NCBI GenBank assembly: GCA_020081605.1
Contig: JAHREC010000049.1
Coordinates: forward strand, 2,914,001-2,978,000
Source: Albifimbria verrucaria
Taxonomy: Eukaryota; Ascomycota; Sordariomycetes; Hypocreales; Stachybotryaceae
Direction of reading: 5' to 3'
Length of the DNA stretch: 64,000 nucleotides
Each line of letters starts with the position of its first letter. The stretch's first letter is position 1. The position numbers were made by a program, and so were the translations under genes. Shown in pieces: positions 13,406 to 25,533 of the stretch. The notes beneath the pieces were generated by a model. That model saw nothing but the letters and a program-made list of their open reading frames with translations, was not told where the DNA came from and ran no database searches.

Positions 13406-16400
13406 ATGACTAGGCCCAAGGTTCCGGATGAGAAGCGCCAAAGGACCGCACAGGCGTGTGACATTTGTAAACGTCGCAAACAAAAGGTAAGCAATGTCCG
13501 CTTTCAGCTTTCCTGTTGTGGTTCAGATTCTTGGCTCGCAGCGCGTCCTGAGTCTCCAATATCGGATGCTGCTACCCTTGTGCTCTCATCCGACAGTCAT
13601 CTTCGGATAGTGTTGGTCATTGTACAGTACCATTGCCCGACATCTGGAACTGGCATGCAGTGGAATCCATCCCGCTTCCGGCGGGTAGGGCCATGGCGAT
13701 GTCACTCCGACTAATCCTTGTCTGTTCTCTTTTTCTGTCTTTGGGCCGTTGTTACTCACTCCTGGGTCTGAGGGCAAAAGAGATACTACCTCTGCTGCTT
13801 TACTATACAGGGCAATGAGTGCTTCTGCGTACATCTGACTCTTCACTGGGTCGTGCAATCCCTCACGTACCACGGCAGCTCAGTGTAGCCTTATCGTTCA
13901 GGCTCCATTACACTGGCCCTGTGTGCTAAGTGGCATGGTGTGGCTCTCAATCTGGTCGGGAGTGATGCTTCAAGCACAGATCTGCACTTACATATAATAT
14001 CAAACTAAGCAACAAATTTGAGCTAACATCATCTCCCTCAGTGTAATGGGAAAAAGCCATGTGCCACATGTCTAAAGCGGAATTTGAACTGCACTTACAC
14101 ACCCTCATTGGCGGCTATTACCTCTGGCCATGCCAACACCAACGGCAGACGCTCCCCACGAGGCGTCGCTTTATGCAGGATATGTCTAACTTCAGCACAG
14201 CCAGAGCGCCAGGATATATGCCTGGTAGGAGAACGACCTCTACATTGACCACGCCATCGCTTCCGCCTAACGTGAGAGGTGGCCAAGCCACGTCGATCAC
14301 CCGAGTTAATGACTCCAGGAGGCTTGCATCACAACAGCGTGGCCTTTCTTTATCAGTCCCCGACCTAGGTGGTCGGGCTCATCAAAACACAAGCTCCGAG
14401 CCTGATGAAGAAGCCGAGGACTATGGTCAAATGAGAATGTTGCAAGATCCTATGGGAAGGCTACGTAAGTTGACTTGCCAAGCGACGAATATTCAACTGA
14501 CCTCTCGAAGTATACGTGGGAGACTCTGCGACTCTTTCGTACCTGCAGCTCATTCGAATGATTGTCGATAATTCATCAGGGCCCTCCTCGTTCACCATGG
14601 ACCCTAGCCGTTTTAAGATCATGGAGGCCGCCATATCTCTGCCTAACGAGACCCCGACTCCTCATATAATTCCAGACAGAGAGACCGCAAGTATTCTTAT
14701 TGAGGCGTACTTTACAAACGTTCGTATGATCCCCTGTAGAGCTGTCGAAAGAGACTGACCAGAGTTATTAGACCAGTGGTTTAATTGACGTGCTGGACCG
14801 GCGAAAGTTCGAAGAGTTCTTTGACACTTGCTATACCAATCCGTTGGAAATCAACAACCCAAGCCTATGCTTGGTGCACTTGACTCTCGCGATCGGGTTA
14901 GTTATGGCCACGCCAAGGCCGAATAGTCGGGAAGAAGCAATCATCAATGATTTACGATCCGAACCTAGTGATCGAGCCGAAATTTTCTTCAGAGCTGCCA
15001 AATCCTTGGGTGACCCGATAACTGGCTTTGAGGATGCAGACCTTTGGTCTATTCAGGCGCTTTCTCTCATGTCAGTTTATATGCTTGCGGTATCGAAAAG
15101 AAATGCATCGTATGCCTACTACGGTAAGACACATAGTGGGAATACTCTCCATTGCAAACACTCGCTGAAACAAGCTTAGGTATGGCTGTTAGGACAGCTT
15201 TTGCTCTCGGTCTACACAGAATTCGAGAAGTCCCACAGGTATTTCCCGAAGATCAGGTAATCCTCAGACGAAATATTTGGAGGAGCCTATTCGTTCTTGA
15301 TCGTTTTCTCTCGGCGTCACTTGGACGACCAGCCGCAATCTCCGAAGAAGATTGCTCCGAGGGATCTTTGGATGCCCCATTACCAATGTTTGATGACGGT
15401 TACAGCACATCGCCAGACAATGTCAGTGCCAAGGCCTTGGATGCTGCAGTCAAGGCATGCCAATCTATCGGCCAGATATTGAAGAAGGTGTATTCAAAAC
15501 GGCGCATATCAACAAGAATTGCTCAAGAAATTGCCGATAATTGCGACAAGTGGACGCGCATCTCCAAGCCTGAACTTGACACTAAACGACTTTTCGACAG
15601 AGATGTTAGCCCTGCACATGGATTGGCTATTGTACATGTCCATCTATTCAATTTCCACTCCACCATTCTTCTTTCCCGGCCCTTCTTTTTGTATTTGTTG
15701 ATAAAGACGCTGAAAGCCAAACCCCAGCCTCTACGTGGTTATAGGCGCCCACATTCCAAGTTGGAGAAGTTTGCTGAAGCTTGCGTGACGGCGTCTATAC
15801 GCACCATTTTGCTAGTCCGCGCTGCGCATCGAGCGAACTATCTGCCTCAAAGAAACCCCTTTATTCTGTAAGTGTACGAGAACTTATCAAGGCTCTGTTT
15901 CCAAACTGACAAATTAGGTATTTCTTGTTCGCTGCCACCCTCATCATTCTCAGTAATGAATTTGCCAGCCTATACCGGAACACACAATACGAATCCCTCA
16001 TCATGAGTGCCATCGACATTCTGAAATACTGTGCACGATCAGACATACAGGCAACCAGGCTCCTCTTCATAATTGAGTCATTCCGTTCTGTTGTACAGCA
16101 CAGCTCGTGTAGCGCAACCAGCGAACATGCCCGACCACTTCCCATGATCTTATCAGAAAGGAGCCTTACAGAGTCTATGGGACTCTTGAGTACGAGATCT
16201 AACAGCTTCCTTGATCAGCAGATCATCAACGATCGACGTCACTCATCTGCAACTATGCGCCCAAATTGTAATGATTTCTTTAAATCATATTCAACTGCGC
16301 CAATGCCGAGTTTAGAGGTCATGTCAGGGCCCCGACCCTTCCCTCCCAAGAGCTCTCCTACAGTATCCTCAACTAGTAGTCACGCAGGATTAATTCTAGA

Positions 16401-16698
16401 GCACGGGCAAGTCAAAACAGAAGTAGACCCAGCTGATTCCCTTGGTGGTGAGCATGAGTTTGCATTTGACAGTTTCTGGGAAATGCAGGCTGCTGCCAGG
16501 CTACAGTTTCAGAGCCAATGCACGCCGGAACAAGCTAGATCCATGAGTATGTCACATTCAACGGGAATTATCAACGGAATACCAACATACGGCGGCTACA
16601 ACGGGAACGCGCCTCCGGCTGTAGGCCAAGGACAGCAGCAGAGTGTCAGTAGCATGATCATTCCGGGAACGCCAATGTATGCACAAATAAACTTGTGA
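13406..16698 (+). CDS. Zn(II)2Cys6 transcription factor with fungal-specific regulatory domain
   Basis: DNA-binding nuclear regulator. The zinc cluster reads ACDICKRRKQK, then CNGKKPCATCLKR and NLNC, giving the six cysteines of the Gal4 class. It is split by a 555-nt intron (13487-14041). Further introns fit 14465-14510, 14720-14771, 15124-15179 and 15868-15917. The middle-homology domain includes YVGDSATLSYLQLIRMIV, SLCLVHLTLAIGL, MAVRTAFALGLHRIRE and WRSLFVLDRFLSASLGRPAA, the usual signature of the fungal_trans domain. The C-terminus is Ser/Gln/Gly-rich and ends MYAQINL. A one-base shift is needed near 14150-14170 between the zinc cluster and the linker. The ATG at 13406 (MTRPKVPDEKRQRTAQ) is chosen because it directly precedes the basic region. 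The next gene downstream, on the same strand, is an aromatic ring-cleaving dioxygenase, so it may be the target; that is inference. Confidence 0.88.
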
Positions 16699-17476
16699 AT
16701 ATTAATGACAGCCTGAAGAAGAAGAAAAAGGAGAAATCTGCAGGTGGCGTTGGACACGGATCATCAGACAAAGTAAGGTGCGGCTGTATGCATATCAAAC
16801 AGCATTTCGCATAGTTGGCAATGACGGAAACAGCAATATGGTTGTTAATCTCTGGACTATTTTCCTTGTCATCATCACTCATCCCAGTCTACACAGTGCA
16901 TTGGGTGGGCTGAATAACACAATCATTACTGTTGCTCAGTAAATACGAATCAAGCATCTCACATTGAAATCTACAGTAGGGACAAGCATACCTGATGCGT
17001 GTTGGGTGAAGGGACTCAGCCTTATGTCCATGATTTAGTGGCTTGATAGATCACCACCATGCCCTTGCTAAAAGAAAACTTCTTCAAACGAGCACACAAC
17101 GTGGCGTCCAGCAAGTGGCCGCCACGGTCCATCCTCGACCCTATGCTCCGTGAAGGCTGGCTTGCTTGTAGCAGCAACGGCGTTGCACGGACGATGTAGC
17201 TGTCCGTCAGACAATCAAAGCCTTGCCATATCGAGGATTGACAATACTTTGGGCTGATTCAGAGGTTCGCTCCCACGTAATGGGGCAGAACAGCGTGACC
17301 ATGAAAAGTATATAAGCTACGTCCGTGGCGTTGTGAAGCATCTCCTTTCAGTTCCTTCGCTCTGACCATATTTGAGGCAGCTTTGTCTTGCTTAGATCTT
17401 GCTTAGAGTTACCTGAGCGCCTCATAGCCATCATTTCCCATCAGCATCAACTCAATCTTTCCACTGGTAGCCCAAA
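16699..17476. other. Intergenic region upstream of the dioxygenase gene
   Basis: It contains the 3' region of the regulator and the promoter of the dioxygenase, including a TATA-like element listed separately. No other gene is visible. Confidence 0.5.
17310..17317 (+). promoter_or_regulatory. TATA-like element upstream of the dioxygenase
   Basis: The sequence GTATATAAGC lies about 160 nt before the ATG at 17477. A pyrimidine-rich stretch (TCTCCTTTCAGTTCC) follows it at a distance compatible with a transcription start. Support is positional only. Confidence 0.4.
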
Positions 17477-18502
17477 ATGGTTCTCATACTGAATGAGACG
17501 CAGCACTCACCAGAGTCGGGATCTTCAGGTGCTACGCTTCTTGCATATGATATCGGTCTCACTGAGGCTGTTATCGAGGCGACTGGCGAGCGTGCAACTC
17601 CACGTCTTCGGGAAGTGTTGCCTGCGCTGATTCGCCATCTTCATGGATTCGCAAGAGAGGTTAACTTGACGGTGGATGAGTGGTTCTCGGCTGTCGAAAT
17701 GGTGAGTGTATAACAGCACTATGCTCTGTCTTCGTTGAGTATGAGGCTAATATTGGATACAAACAAAGATTAACCAGTGTGGAAGAATGTCCGATGACTC
17801 TCGTAACGAGACTCAGCTCTTGTGCAGTGTACTGGGCCTCGAGACTCTGGTTGACGCAATCACTAGTCGAGAGAATCAGTCTGCAGATGCAGCTTCCAAC
17901 CCATCCTATGTGTACAATCTTCCTCCTACGCCGTCCAACATTTTGGGTCCATTTTACCGATTCAACGCACCTTTGCTCCCTGCAGCATCATCCATCGTTG
18001 CCCCCAGAATCGTGACGCTTATATCGAGTCTACAACTTTTTCTCCGGCCGAGTTCTTTCGACTTTGGGAGAGCCTATTGCTGGTGCGACTCTTGATGTTT
18101 GGCATGCGGCACCCAATGGCATGTATGAGCAGCAGGACGAACACCAATCAGACATGGATTTGAGGGGCGCTTCATGACCGATCCAAACGGCGTCTTCAGT
18201 TTGTTCTGTCTTCGACCTGTTCCGTATCCTATTCCAGACGACGGGCCTGTGGGCAGTCTGCTTGCTTGTCTCGATAGACACCCTTTTCGACCGGCACATA
18301 TTCACGTCATTGTCTCGGCTCCTGGACATCGTACATTGACAACACAACTGTACGATTCTCAAGACCCGTGGTTGAGCGATGACACGGTGTTTGCTGTGAA
18401 GCCAGAACTTGTGGTGGAATTTATGCCTCTGGAAGGTGCCCTGGTGCTGTTTGGAAGGTCAAGTTCGATTTTGTGCTCGCGAAGCAAGCCAGAGAAGTTT
18501 GA
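17477..18502 (+). CDS. Intradiol ring-cleavage dioxygenase (hydroxyquinol/catechol 1,2-dioxygenase type)
   Basis: A non-haem Fe(III) enzyme that cleaves catechol or hydroxyquinol between the two hydroxyls, feeding the 3-oxoadipate pathway. The N-terminal dioxygenase dimerisation domain is visible (EWFSAVEM, then INQCGRMSDDSRNETQLL) and is interrupted by an intron at 17701-17768. The catalytic domain follows: ILGPFYRFNAP, LGEPIAGATLDVWHAAPNGMYEQQ, LRPVPYPIPDDGPVGSLL, and RPAHIHVIVSAPGHRTLTTQ. The iron ligands expected for the family are present: Tyr in NGMYEQQ, Tyr in PYPIPDDGP, and both His of RPAHIH. Frame shifts at about 18001 (C5), 18037 (T5), 18164 (G4) and 18437 (C3) are each repaired by one base; the protein then ends in VLAKQAREV at 18502. 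It shares its strand with the upstream regulator. The substrate choice among hydroxyquinol, catechol and related diols is not settled. Confidence 0.88.
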
Positions 18503-18935
18503 AACAGTATTCTGGTATTCTGTGCAGCAGATACCGCGTGTGTTGGAAAGTCAGATGGAAGGTTGGTAGAGTATTTGGCATCTCAGGTAGGCTCATAGTA
18601 GAATAGATAAATACGAAGTTGACAATTTTGTAATTAAAGGGCCGTATAAGAACTCGAACAGAAATTATGATGGTTGAGAAGCCCCTGCTTGACGTGGTGT
18701 TCCGCGTGTCTAGATGTCTATCAGAGTATCATTGTATAAAGGCTTTATAGCTGTCGACTTCAACTTATTTGGCCTGAATATTGCAAAGTTCCATATGCAT
18801 GACGGAACATCCCACAGGGCTTGCCACATCTAGTTGTAATATCTTTCAATCTATGAAACAAAAACAAGACATGTCATGTAAATTCCTATCCTACATATAT
18901 CTTGACAGCCTTCTGGATATATGCTGAAGTCTATT
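18503..18935. other. Convergent intergenic spacer
   Basis: AT-leaning sequence between the 3' ends of the dioxygenase (plus) and the OPT transporter (minus). It presumably contains both 3' UTRs; no gene is visible. Confidence 0.5.
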
Positions 18936-21759
18936 CTACCAGGATTCCGGACCAAATCGCTCGCCCTTCGCCACATGAGCACGCACCGCTGTGCCCTGCA
19001 TATCCATCGTAGATGCCACCACATCATTACCCCACCAGCTGGGCGGATCTATCTCATGCAAAGTAAAAGCAAAGAAGATGAATAGCGTCGCCAATGCCAA
19101 ACCCAAGTCCAACCCGGAAGATGTAAGGAAATTGAGCCGACTCCACCAACCAAAGTGACGCTTCTTGACCCAAAACTGAAAGATGAATCCCACGATGCCC
19201 CATGATAGATAGTTCAAGGGTGTGGCCGGAGGAATAGCACCAGCTCCGCCAAAAATCAGAGGTGCCATCAGATAGCGAGCTGGGGACTTCGGTGACCTCT
19301 TCACCACATAGTAGATGATTATAGGTACAATAGCGCCAAGCCCGAAAAAGATGAATAGCCCTGAATAAATATGTCCTGGAGAAAACATACGAGCAGGTCC
19401 GATAAGCCCCCAAATCACTGACGCTATAACCAGTCAGTCAACTCATGTTGAAAGTTACCAAAAAGAGATCAAAGCTTACCAGAGAAAAGACCTTACCACC
19501 AGGGCAGGTGAAATGTTCGGGTTGATGCGGTTGGCACACATCCTCGATGTTGTTCAAAGCAAAGTTGAGAACTATAATTTGGATGAAGCAAGAGAAGGTT
19601 GTGGCAACAACTTGGGACATGAACATCGTTCTCGGAGGAATCTTCATGTAGTGCCCAAACTTCAAGTCACCGACGAAGCTTAATGCTTGCGACCTGGATG
19701 CTGTTAGCCCATATCCCAAGATGTTTTGTTAGGTTTATTACATACATTGTAATATAGCCAAAGGTTTTAAACCTAGCAACATGATTAGTACAAAGTTCAT
19801 AGCAAAGTCACCACCCATTGATCAGCAAGGGATGCTTACAGCATGAGCGCCAGAGGACGTCCTGGCTGAATATAGCCATAGACGAACTCGGTCAGAACAT
19901 TTAGACCGATTCTGTTGTTCGTAATGGCTTCGATGATGCCAATGGGGAGAGCGAAACCGAAGGATATGAAAACCGCTAGGAGGAACGCCCACCAAGTGAG
20001 GTTTGTGGGATACGCAAGAACGGTGAAGAAACCTAGGCCCAGCATCTTGGGTTTGAGTTAGTCCTGTCGCACGACAGATGGTGTTTACATCTTCCTTACC
20101 AGAGCGAAGAGAGAGGTGTACCACCAGGAAGGGGCCTCTTTGTATTTCCTCATAAGCTTCATGTGGATATCAGGCTTCTCGCTGGTACTGTTTCTATACT
20201 GCTTCCAAATCTGCTCGCCGTTGTGTAAATAGGTATGCACAATCAGGGAGGATATGGCGGCGAATGACAAGCCATATGCCATGGCAAATGTGGTGCTACA
20301 GCATGTGAGCGGGCAGTTCGAGTTAAAGGGAGTTTCATTTACCTAATAAATAATGGGGAATAACTCTGATATGCTTCCTCGTTCAGGGTAAACTCAGGCG
20401 TCAGGATGCGGCTTGTATTGTATGGAGCCCCAGTGTTGTCATAGGTTCCGGCATCACTGATCGGCAGGTATTGTCCATACCAAGTTCCTGAATAGTGAAG
20501 CATTGACGACCCAATGATAAAGAAGAGAACAACACCTATCAATGTGTTTGCTATGGCGTGCCTACCGCAGCTGTTAGTTTCTACAGCAAATTTCAACAAG
20601 TCGGGGCTTACCATGGCGGAATCATGGGTGAGCCAATGTATCCGGTCACTTGCGTCCAGTCAAATGTAATTGGAAGTATTGACAAGCCGCTGGCTCCTCC
20701 AAATAGTTGATTCACGATGGGGCTTTGAGGCGCCATCCAAGTAGCAAAAGCGAACACGCTGAGAAATTGCGCAAAGAAGCCTGGTATAAAGTAATAGAAG
20801 AATGAACAAGCGGTAATGATGGCGAACCACCTGTACCGAGGCATACTACCACCAATTATAGTAGGGTCTTTTTCATAAGTCGTCTCATGCATGGCATTAA
20901 GCAGTGTCACGCCGACCAAATTCGCCGGCCATATCATGGAGGCAGGATATACTGTGGTCAATCAGCAACTATGTAACTTTACTTGAGGACAATGAGCGTG
21001 ACTGACCGAGGAACTTTCGCATCATTCCTGCGATACCATATCCAAGAGATTGGGTCGAGATTGTCAAAAGGAGCTGAAAGCCCAGTCCAAAGTTTTGCTT
21101 ATAAAAGACGAGCTGAGCCAGGATGATGTCAGTTGCATAAGCGACAGAGAAGGAGACGCTGGCCATGACAACTATAATTGCATGTTCTTTGATGTTGAAA
21201 GGGCCCGGGTTCAGGGTCCACCTAAGCCCGAATGTCTCGAAATGCCTATCTGGCATGAACTTCGCCCAGGCGTGGCCCATAGGCCAGGCAATGATTTGGG
21301 CAATCAGCGGGCCAATCGCGATGGACGGGGAGCGAAGCGAGAAGATAGTGTTCATCGATGCGCCGAGAACGACGAGAGATAAGCCGATAGTCCAGGCGCG
21401 AACGGTATTACACGGGAGATCCTCGTCATAGTTGGGAACAGCGGCCCGGACCTCTGGATATGGCGAGTCCTCGCCCACAGCGTGACGCTTAGGGCAGCTT
21501 CTCCGTCCAGTGGTATTCCATCCTCGCCCACGTTAGGGAGATTCGGGTCCATGAGGAGTTCATACTCGGAGCCCTGCTCATCGTCGCTATCATTCCGCGC
21601 GCCGTGGCCAGCCCACTGGGCGGCATCAGGGTCCAGATCCTCCATTGACGTGGGCCTTTGACTCGACGTGGAGAGGCGCGCACTGGGACCAGCGGCCATC
21701 TCCCTCCCAGTGGTCTCTGCAGCAACTGCTACCGCATCGCGATCATGTTTGGGGGACAT
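18936..21759 (-). CDS. OPT-family oligopeptide transporter
   Basis: A multi-pass plasma-membrane proton-coupled importer of small peptides or related compounds. ATG at 21759 begins an acidic cytosolic N-terminus (SMEDLDPDAAQWAG..., EYELLMDPNLPNVGEDG). The hallmark SPYPEVRAAVPNYDEDLPC follows, then about a dozen hydrophobic segments over at least seven exons. The family motif NPGPFNIKEHAIIVVMASVS is present, as are KIPPRTMFMSQVVATTFSCF and ALSFVGDLKFGHYMK. Introns fit 20952-21006 and 20563-20611, with others near 20285-20340, 20045-20100, 19725-19835 and 19420-19480. The C-terminus ends AKGERFGPESW. One single-base shift near 21478, in GEAALSV, separates the N-terminal tail from the core. The gene is convergent with the dioxygenase and could supply a nutrient to that pathway, but OPT specificity cannot be read from sequence. 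Confidence 0.93.
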
Positions 21760-22500
21760 GTCAGAGACAAGGTGGCCCCAGGCATTAGTGGCCTCTAACG
21801 GAGGCTGTGATGGAGCGACGTAAGGCCCTCGATTTGAACAGCTCAGATGCCGCGTAAATGCATGAATAAAGGTCCCTTAGATGAGATGCATGCCCTGAGC
21901 GACGACTGGGTAATTCTGAGGCTTATCAAGCAGCCGTGAGATGCGTATGTGAAGTGTCGAAGTTTCATCCTTGAGGCCAGCTTCGTCAGGGTCCCTGGAG
22001 GTTGAGCCAAGTACCTACGTACCTCTCTCTGGCTTAGAGTCTGACCGCAGATACGACGCCGGTACCTGCAGCAGCTGAGTGGCTAGCCTGACCCTCGGGT
22101 CCCTCCCATGTATATATTCTGCTTCTGATTGAGGCCGATAAAAGGTTTAGTTCAGTCCGGAATCGAAGTGTTTTCAGTTTAATAGGCCTTGAATGGATTG
22201 AAATGGTATGGCCCATACTAAACCTCCCTAGCAAAACTAGAATCATTCCAATATTCTTCCTTCATCGTGACATTTCATTGAGATCTGTATGCAGTAACAA
22301 TGCACAAGACCCCTGTAAGGGTCTCCTGTTTCGGGTGGCCATTGGTTGCGCTAACCCGAACTGGCAATGTTAAAACAGGTGATATCTCATACCGAATTTC
22401 ACATCTTTTCATCATCGACATCGTCAGGACGTTGATATTAACGTTCCTTTCACTTTCCTCGATTACACCTTAGCCACGGATATCTGGCCATGGCAGAGCT
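21760..22500. promoter_or_regulatory. Divergent promoter region between the OPT gene and CEM1
   Basis: About 740 nt separate two divergent start codons. The segment includes GTACCTACGTACCTC at 22011-22025, one of several dispersed GTAC/ACCTAC clusters in this window. No gene is visible. Confidence 0.45.
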
Positions 22501-23893
22501 ATGCGTCGAGTTGTCGTGACGGGTTTAGGCGCTGTTACGCCTTTAGGGGTCGGCGTCCGACGCACCTGGACTCGCCTCTTAGCTGGAGAGTCGGGCATCG
22601 TCAGCGTGAAAGACCGTACGCCCAAAGAACGATGGACGGAGCTGACCAGCACTGTTGCCGGTGTGGTGCCCACCGGTGAGGGAGATGGCAGCTGGAGGCC
22701 TTCCGAATGGCTTACCGCTACCGACCAGCGTCGCATGTCGACCTTTACACAGTATGCCGTTGCGGCGAGTAATATGGCTCTCAAGGACGCCGGATGGGAG
22801 GCCAAGTCTCAAGACGAGCGCGAGGTGACCGGTGTATGCATTGGCAGCGGAATTGGAAATCTGGACGAGATCTATGAGACCAGTTTAGTGCACAACCGTG
22901 ATGTACGTGTTGTCTACAGCTTAAGAACGTACCTAAGATAGCTAACTATGGGCAGGGTTACAAAAAGGTATCACCAATGTTTGTTCCTAAAATATTATTA
23001 AACATGGCAGCCGGACATATTGCCATGCTACATGGCTTCCAGGGCCCCAACCATGCCGCAACCACAGCTTGCACGACTGGCGCTCATTCCATCGGAGATG
23101 CCTCCCGGTTCATTGCACTGGGAGATGCGGACGTCATGGTGGCTGGAGGTGCCGAGTCGTGTATTCATCCTCTGACATTTGCTGGTTTTGGCCGAGCGAG
23201 ATCGCTATGCACGGCATACAACGACCAGCCCTCATCTAGCTGCCGTCCCTTTGACGCTGACCGTGGTGGTTTTGTCGTTGCTGAAGGCGCTGCCGTCTGC
23301 ATCCTTGAAGAGCTAGAGCACGCAAAGGCCAGAGGAGCACACATCTACGCCGAGATTAAAGGTTACGGCTGCAGCGGTGATGCATACCATATGACAGCAC
23401 CGTTGGAGAACGGCCAAGGGCGTACCTTGCCATGAGACGGGCGCTGAAAAATGCAGGCATCAAGCCTTCACAGGTGGATTACATCAACGCACACGCGACA
23501 GCCACTCGCGTTGGAGATGCGGCTGAGACAGCTGCAATTCAGCGCCTTATGCTTGGAGAAGAGGGTCTATCTGAAGCATCCCAAGTAACGGTGAGCAGCA
23601 CGAAGGGATCGATTGGGCATTTGCTTGGTGCTGCTGGTGCCATTGAAGCTGTCTTTACCGTCTTGGCCATCAATGAAGTAAGTCTACGGCACGATGTGGT
23701 ATAACAATATTGAAATTCTAACAGTGGCTTAGGAATTGCACCACCGACAATGAACCTGGAAAAGCCGGATGTTGGGCCGGACTTTAACTTTGTGCCTCTC
23801 AAGGCTCAAGAGAAGAAGATCGATGTCGCTTTGACCAACAGCTTCGGATTTGGAGGCACCAATAGCAGCTTGGTCTTTTCTAAGCTGGAGTAG
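22501..23893 (+). CDS. CEM1: Mitochondrial 3-oxoacyl-[ACP] synthase (KAS, type II fatty acid synthesis)
   Basis: Condenses malonyl-ACP with acyl-ACP in mitochondrial fatty acid synthesis, which supplies lipoate precursors. The protein starts [18 protein letters not shown] without an obvious presequence, as in yeast Cem1. The catalytic triad of the KAS II family is visible: Cys in [17 protein letters not shown], His in [17 protein letters not shown], and His in [17 protein letters not shown]. The glycine-rich C-terminal [13 protein letters not shown] is also present. Introns fit 22903-22955 and about 23678-23732. One base is missing in the GGG at 23418-23420, and one more G is needed at the second splice junction for the frame to continue into [18 protein letters not shown]. 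Its product chain ends in lipoic acid, the cofactor of the PDH complex that contains PDX1, encoded elsewhere in this window. Confidence 0.92.
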
Positions 23894-24299
23894 AGTAACC
23901 CGGTCAGGTTCAGCAACCAACCATGTATTAATACATTATGTATCAACATTGTAAAAATAAATAGAAAACCATTCAATGTAATGATTGATCACAGCCAATA
24001 ATTAATGTAACAGTAATAACATTCATCCTTAATTAGGCAAGTTAATCAGCCGATCAACACCAGTCAGATACGCTCGATCTCAGGGTCTTATCGAGCTTAT
24101 CGTCGCTCCCGACAATCTACCGACAACGCTAGCATCGCGACCGTCTCGAATTTCTTTCGCTGGATCAGCTTGATAGTGTCATGGAGCTGGCCATGACGTG
24201 AGCGATCTCTCAATCCTACTCCTGCAGCGTGATTCCGACACGTTATTCTCTGAAACGACACGACTCACCCTCCAGCTCCAAGTCTTGTCCGTCAGCGCA
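23894..24299. other. Short intergenic spacer
   Basis: AT-rich 3' flank of CEM1 followed by the CBP3 promoter. No gene is visible. Confidence 0.5.
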
Positions 24300-25287
24300 A
24301 TGGCTTGCGAGAGCTGCCGGTCACAGGCCCGGACCCTCGTCCGAACTGCCCTCCGTGCTGGCGCGATGAGAGCTCCGGCCCAGGCTGCTAAAGCCTTCCC
24401 TTCCCTCCTACAGTCTTCGAAACCAGCTTCCGTTCGGTATTTCGGCAACACGAGTCGAAGGGGCTTCTCGGGGTCTCGGAGGAGGCATTGCAGACTCGTA
24501 CCGTGTGGTTGGAGCCACGGAGCGTATATTCAAGCTTTGCGCTGCTCCCGCGGATTATTATATTACCCCTGAAGAACGCAAGAAGGACCAAGTTGAACGG
24601 TTGGAGGACGGAGAGGAGGTCGGACATGCTGCAGATGAGGCGGGCGTGTGGCACAAGAGTACGGTTTTCCCATGCAACTTCACAAAAGCTCCCCGACTAA
24701 CCCGTTTGCCTAGCCTTCAACTTCAAACCTACCTTCAGCACATGGTCCCACGTCACCATGCTGCACCTCTACCTCCTCAACACCCGCATACGCTGCTTCG
24801 AGCGCGACGAATACCGCCGATGGCAGCAGCAGCTGATCGACCACTTCTTCTTCGAGTGCGAGAAGAAGATGCACGTCGAGCACAGCATCAGCTCCAGCGC
24901 CCTGCGCCAGCGCTACCTCAAGGACATCTTCGTGCAGTGGCGCGGCCTGGTGCTGGCCTACGACGAGGGCCTGGTCAAGGGCGATGCGATCCTCGCGAGC
25001 GCCGTGTGGAGAAACCTGTTCAAGGGCGCCCCTGACGTGGATCCGCGGGCCTTGGTCGCCGTGGTTGGGTGGATGAGGTGGGGATGGCTACTCTGGAGTC
25101 GACTTCCGACAAGATGTTCGCCTCCGAGGCTGACAAGATCTTTTCCAAGTCGGTGGAGGGGTTCTGGCCGAGGTTCGAGAACCCCACAGAGGCCAAGGAT
25201 GCGAAGAAGGTGAACCAGATTCCCAGCGGTGCGGCTCAAGCCGCGGCGCCCGCGTCGGCGCAGGGTGCTAAACCCGCGAGGGCCTAA
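24300..25287 (+). CDS. CBP3: Ubiquinol-cytochrome c chaperone, CBP3/UQCC1 family
   Basis: Mitochondrial assembly factor for cytochrome b and complex III. ATG 24300 opens a presequence rich in Arg/Ala/Ser (MACESCRSQARTLVRTALRA). The conserved chaperone domain includes VVGATERIFKLCAAPADYYI, SHVTMLHLYLLNTRIRCF, then HFFFECEKKMHVEHSI, RYLKDIFVQWRGLVLAYDEG and DAILASAVWRNLFKGAP. An intron fits 24659-24713 with a GACTAAC branch site. One-base shifts occur near 24480, between leader and domain, and near 25065, before DEVGMATLESTSDKMF. The C-terminal tail is Ala/Pro-rich and ends QGAKPARA. The earlier in-frame GTG was not used as a start because an ATG immediately precedes the presequence. Confidence 0.85.
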
Positions 25288-25533
25288 AAGGAGGACGTGT
25301 AAAGCGCATCGTGCGATTGGGCACAACTCATTGATCCCGCCGGTCTTAGAGGGCTCGGCAAGGGAGCAGCGAAGCGCGGCGTGTACATCTTACGTTGTAT
25401 CATTATCCTGGAAACGCTGTGTAGCAGACTTAATCCTTGTTGTATATCAAGTTACTTAATGGAAGATACTCCTAACCCTTCGTAAGACGAAACATCAATT
25501 GAGGTTTGAGTTTGAGTTTAGATAGACATGGTA

